A DNA stretch of 64,000 nucleotides from assembly GCA_009377475.1 (NCBI GenBank), contig WHTY01000003.1, positions 1-64,000 on the forward strand. Direction: 5' to 3'. The notes under the pieces are model-generated. The model searched no databases. It was not told the origin of the DNA and saw nothing but the letters and a program-made list of their open reading frames with translations. The position numbers and the translations under genes were made by a program. Positions within the stretch are counted from its first letter, which is position 1; each line of letters opens with the position of its first letter. The stretch comes from Actinophytocola sp. GTDB taxonomy: Bacteria; Actinomycetota; Actinomycetes; Mycobacteriales; Pseudonocardiaceae. Shown piece after piece: positions 61,226 to 64,000 of this stretch.

Positions 61226-62701
61226 ATGGCGGATGCTCCCGGTGCGATCCTGGTCGCTGGGCAGTGGCGGCAGGGCCGTGGCCCGGTCATCGAGACGGTC
61301 GACCCCGCGACGGGTGAGGTGATCACGACGCTGCGCGGTGCCCGCGCCGACGACGTCGACCTCGCGGCCGAGCAGGCGGCACGCGCGGCATCGGACGTCG
61401 AATGGCGCGACATGCTGCCGCACCAGCGTGCGCGGCTGCTCGCCACCGCGGCCGACCTCATCGAACGCGACGCCGAGCGCCTCGCGCGGTTGCAGACCCG
61501 CGACACCGGCAAGACGCTGGTCGAGACCCGCGCGCTGGTCGGCAGTGCCGCTGGGACGTTCCGCTTCTACGCCGCCGCGTTGGAGACCGCGTCGTCCGAG
61601 CTGACGCCCGCGCGTGGTCCGCACCTGGCGATGAGCGTGTACGAGCCGATCGGCGTCGTCGGCGCGATCACGCCGTGGAACTCGCCCATCGCGAGCGACG
61701 CGCAAAAGGTCGCGCCCGCGCTCGCGGGTGGCAACGCCGTGCTGCTCAAACCGGCGGAGGTGACGCCGCTGGTCTCGCTCGCACTGGGGGAGTTGCTGCT
61801 GGAGGCTGGCTTCCCTGCGGGACTGATATCGGTGCTACCGGGGGCGGGGCGGGTCGTCGGCGAGGCGATCGTGCGGCACCCGCGTGTCGGCAAGGTGTCG
61901 TTCACCGGCGGCACCGACACCGGGCGGCTCATCGGCAGGCTCGCCGCCGACAAGGTCATGCCGGTGACGACGGAGCTGGGCGGCAAGTCGCCGACGATCG
62001 TGTGCGCCGACGCCGACCTGGACCACGCGGTCGCCGGGGTGCTGTACGGGATCTTTTCCTCCACCGGGCAGAGCTGCATCGCCGGGTCGCGGATCTTCGT
62101 GCACCGTGACGTCAAGGGCGAGTTCGTGGACCGGCTGGTGCGCGCGGCGACGTCGTTGCGGGTGGGGCCGGGTACCGACGCGGCGACGCAGGTTGGGCCG
62201 CTGGCGACGTTCGCGCACCGCGATCGGGTGGTCGCGCTGGTGGATCGGGCGCGCGAGGAAGGCGCTCGCGTGCTCTGCGGCGGCGAGGTCGCGGACGACC
62301 CGGCGCTTGCGCGCGGGGCGTACTACCTGCCGACGTTGCTGGCCGGGCTGCCCAACGACAGCAAGACCTGCCAGGAGGAGATCTTCGGGCCGGTCGGGGT
62401 GCTGCTGCCATTCGACGACGTCGACGACTTGGTCGAGCAAGCGAACGACACGGTCTACGGGCTCGCGTGCGGGATCTGGACGCGGGACTACCGCCAGGCG
62501 TGGTCACTCGCGCGGCGGATCGAGGCGGGCACCGTCTGGGTGAACACGTACAAGCAGTTCAGCATCGCCACGCCGTTCAGCGGGATGAAGGCGAGCGGGA
62601 TCGGCACGGAGAAGGGGCGGGACGGCATCCGCGCCTACCAACGGCAGAAGAGTGTGTACTTCGGGCTGAACGACGAGCCGCTGCCCTGGGCGCGGGTCTA
62701 A
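61226..62701 (+). CDS. NAD(P)-dependent aldehyde dehydrogenase
   Basis: A 491-residue ALDH-superfamily enzyme. The catalytic Cys is in SSTGQSCIAGSR, the Glu in TELGGKSPTIV, and the cofactor-binding region in ITPWNSPIASDAQKVAPALAGGN. It probably oxidises a semialdehyde formed after ring cleavage. GGAGGAG directly precedes ATG 61226. It is divergent from the cupin-Rieske operon across a MarR-type operator region and convergent with the MarR gene. Confidence 0.9.
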   Translation: MADAPGAILVAGQWRQGRGPVIETVDPATGEVITTLRGARADDVDLAAEQAARAASDVEWRDMLPHQRARLLATAADLIERDAERLARLQTRDTGKTLVETRALVGSAAGTFRFYAAALETASSELTPARGPHLAMSVYEPIGVVGAITPWNSPIASDAQKVAPALAGGNAVLLKPAEVTPLVSLALGELLLEAGFPAGLISVLPGAGRVVGEAIVRHPRVGKVSFTGGTDTGRLIGRLAADKVMPVTTELGGKSPTIVCADADLDHAVAGVLYGIFSSTGQSCIAGSRIFVHRDVKGEFVDRLVRAATSLRVGPGTDAATQVGPLATFAHRDRVVALVDRAREEGARVLCGGEVADDPALARGAYYLPTLLAGLPNDSKTCQEEIFGPVGVLLPFDDVDDLVEQANDTVYGLACGIWTRDYRQAWSLARRIEAGTVWVNTYKQFSIATPFSGMKASGIGTEKGRDGIRAYQRQKSVYFGLNDEPLPWARV

Positions 62702-62724
62702 CTCGTGTCGCCTCGGGCGCTGCG

Positions 62725-63264
62725 TTACTCCGCGCTCGAGGTCGCGTGCATCTCGGCCAGGTCGAGCGAGTGCTCGAGGCGGCTCAACAGCTTCGCGAGC
62801 TGTGTCTGCTCCGACTGCGTGAGCCCGCTGAGCATGCGCGCCTCGTTGGCGAAGTGCGCCGCGGCGACCTCGTCGATGAGCGCGAGGCCCTTGTCGGTCA
62901 GTTCGACGTAGACGACCCTGCGGTCCACTGGGTCGCGGTCGCGGCGGACAAGGCCCGCCGTCTCCAGCTTGTCGACGCGCTGGGTGATGCCGCCGGTGGA
63001 GAGCAGGATGGTGTCCGCGAGCTGGCCCGCCGTGCAGCGATACGGCGCGCCGAGCCTGCGCAGCGCGGCCAGCAGGCCGAACCCGGCCATGCTCAGGTCG
63101 TAGCTGTCGAAGAGCTTGGTGAGCTGACTCTGGTATCGGTTGAAGGAGCGGTGCAGCCTGCCGAACACGCCCAGCGGCGAGGTGTCGACGTCCGGGCGCT
63201 CGCGGCGCCACTGCTCCAGCATCAGGTCGACCGCGTCCGGCTGTGGCGTCCCGCGTCGTGCCAT
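62725..63264 (-). CDS. MarR-family regulator of the aromatic cluster
   Basis: A 179-residue winged-helix regulator. The DNA-binding region is YRCTAGQLADTILLSTGGITQRVDKLETAGLV, with the wing DRDPVDRRVVYVELTDKG. The gene is convergent with the aldehyde dehydrogenase gene. Its own upstream region holds a palindrome (63302-63317) sharing the CTAAG half-site with those in the divergent cupin/aldehyde dehydrogenase region. Autorepression and control of both units are therefore likely. Confidence 0.87.
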   Translation of the reverse strand: MARRGTPQPDAVDLMLEQWRRERPDVDTSPLGVFGRLHRSFNRYQSQLTKLFDSYDLSMAGFGLLAALRRLGAPYRCTAGQLADTILLSTGGITQRVDKLETAGLVRRDRDPVDRRVVYVELTDKGLALIDEVAAAHFANEARMLSGLTQSEQTQLAKLLSRLEHSLDLAEMHATSSAE

Positions 63265-63301
63265 GGTGTTCCCCTAGCTTGTTTATGAGTAAGAATGCAC
63301 T

Positions 63302-63317
63302 CGCTAAGATATTAGCG
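63302..63317. promoter_or_regulatory. Putative MarR operator upstream of marR
   Basis: CGCTAA-GATA-TTAGCG is a perfect 6-base inverted repeat located 38 bases before the MarR start codon, sharing GCTAAG with the site at 61046. Confidence 0.55.
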
Positions 63318-63410
63318 TAGTTCGGGTGGTTGGCGACAGCCTCGTATTGCGGCGGACGTCGTCGCAGTGTGGCCGGTGCCGTGGCCACCCCGAGCGTCCA
63401 CCACGTGATG

Positions 63411-63488
63411 CTTCGCCAGGCATATTGCGCGTTCCGCGCCGGACTTGCTGCTGAATGTCCGTTTCTCGTGACCATTTGCCTGGCGAAG
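63411..63488. repeat. 78-bp hairpin element, copy 2
   Basis: Perfect 12-base arms CTTCGCCAGGCA (63411-63422) and TGCCTGGCGAAG (63477-63488) enclose ATTGCGCG...GCGCCGGACTT...CGTGACCATT. The same interior and length occur at 38293-38370. It lies between the divergent marR and methyltransferase genes. Apart from the MarR operator nothing else is visible in this 290-base gap. Confidence 0.7.
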
Positions 63489-63554
63489 TCGGTCATGGCT
63501 GCCCTTCCGGACCGCGCCCTGCTCGGCCGGTATCTGCCCGGTAGCGTCTGCCGC

Positions 63555-64000
63555 GTGGGGTATGCCTTCACCATGGACGACGTCGCGTTCCTGCGCTCGA
63601 CGGCGGGAGCCGACGCCGTCGCCGCCTGCGCCGACCTGGCGCTGACCGACGCGACGCGGCTGCGCGACGTCCGGCGCGCTCGGGAGCTGGTCGGCGAGGA
63701 CCGCGCCGCCGCCGTGCTGGAAACCGTGCTGCTGCGGCGCAAGGCGGCGTCCAAGCTGGACGCGGCGGACGACTGGTTGTTCACTGACGACGCGTTGCAG
63801 CAGGCGAGTCCCACCGCCGTCGCCCGGCACCGCGCGCAGCGGCTCGCCGGGCGCGATGTCCACGACGTCACGTGTTCCATCGGCGCGGACCTCGTGCCCA
63901 TCGCGGCGACGGCGCGACGGTGCGTGGGCTCCGATCTGGACGAGGTCCGGCTCGCCATGGCCCGGCACAACTGCGAACGCGCGGACGTCGCCCCCGCACT
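63555..64000 (+). CDS. THUMP-like-domain SAM methyltransferase, 5' part
   Basis: An open frame of 148 codons running off the window end. It begins MGYAFTMDDVAFLRSTAG, and continues with AVLETVLLRRKAASKLDAAD, WLFTDDALQQASPTAVARHR and GRDVHDVTCSIGADL, the last being a SAM-binding motif, then GSDLDEVRLAMARHN. This matches the actinobacterial THUMP-like class I methyltransferases. GTG 63555 lies seven bases after TAGCGT, a leaderless-type -10 (63542-63547). The target is probably RNA but not shown. Confidence 0.8.
   Translation, partial: MGYAFTMDDVAFLRSTAGADAVAACADLALTDATRLRDVRRARELVGEDRAAAVLETVLLRRKAASKLDAADDWLFTDDALQQASPTAVARHRAQRLAGRDVHDVTCSIGADLVPIAATARRCVGSDLDEVRLAMARHNCERADVAPA

Overview
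The window is a chromosomal segment of a high-GC Gram-positive actinobacterium. The sequence suggests the order Pseudonocardiales (Amycolatopsis, Lentzea or Saccharothrix-like), but this is inference. The support is very high GC, frequent GTG starts, many 4-base stop/start overlaps, actinobacterial marker families (DUF4233 between folC and ndk, DUF3817, HelD, an RNase E with an IF2-like N-terminus), and a gpgP/octT/degV/comEA/comEC order shared with mycobacteria. I see no insertion sequence, prophage, CRISPR array, tRNA or rRNA.

Layout. 1-3244: Tat-type esterase, FdhD, a GPP34-like remnant and a membrane protein. 3334-6015: valS. 6202-13021 (minus): a branched-chain-amino-acid-type ABC transporter with an embedded acyl-CoA ligase, divergent from a GAF-LuxR regulator. 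13323-16826: the regulator, folC, DUF4233, ndk. 17048-19650: a drug-type ABC exporter. 19653-21149: secreted subtilase. 21705-28526: housekeeping block rne, rplU, rpmA, obg, proB. 28607-31356 (minus): membrane protein and a RecQ-phosphoribosyltransferase fusion. 31635-38231: nadD, rsfS, gpgP-like, octT-like, degV, comEA, comEC. 38414-41979 (minus): GlnX-like membrane protein, GlnH/EhuB-like binding protein, manA-like isomerase. 42123-48380: DUF3817, MarR, CnoX-like thioredoxin, zinc peptidase, alpha-glucan phosphorylase. 48712-52928: ABC ATPase, enoyl-CoA hydratase, methyltransferase, flavin monooxygenase. 53249-56794: HelD, thioesterase, XRE regulator. 56800-63264: a Rieske/extradiol aromatic catabolic cluster with aldehyde dehydrogenase and MarR. 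63555-end: start of a THUMP-like methyltransferase.

The aromatic cluster looks damaged. Its reductase has lost an internal segment and its reading frame, and its aspartate dehydrogenase gene loses its 3' third and runs into the XRE gene. The oxygenase, ring-cleavage enzyme, aldehyde dehydrogenase, small HTH protein and regulator remain intact.

The intergenic space is rich in small repeats: (i) 21-bp tandem units beginning GTGTCC or GTGTTCC, mostly beside gene ends; (ii) long perfect palindromes with 23-29 bp arms containing GAAGGG; (iii) GATCAAC-armed hairpins; (iv) a pair of 78-bp hairpins; (v) a palindromic insert inside valS. They are the main structure that the genes do not explain.
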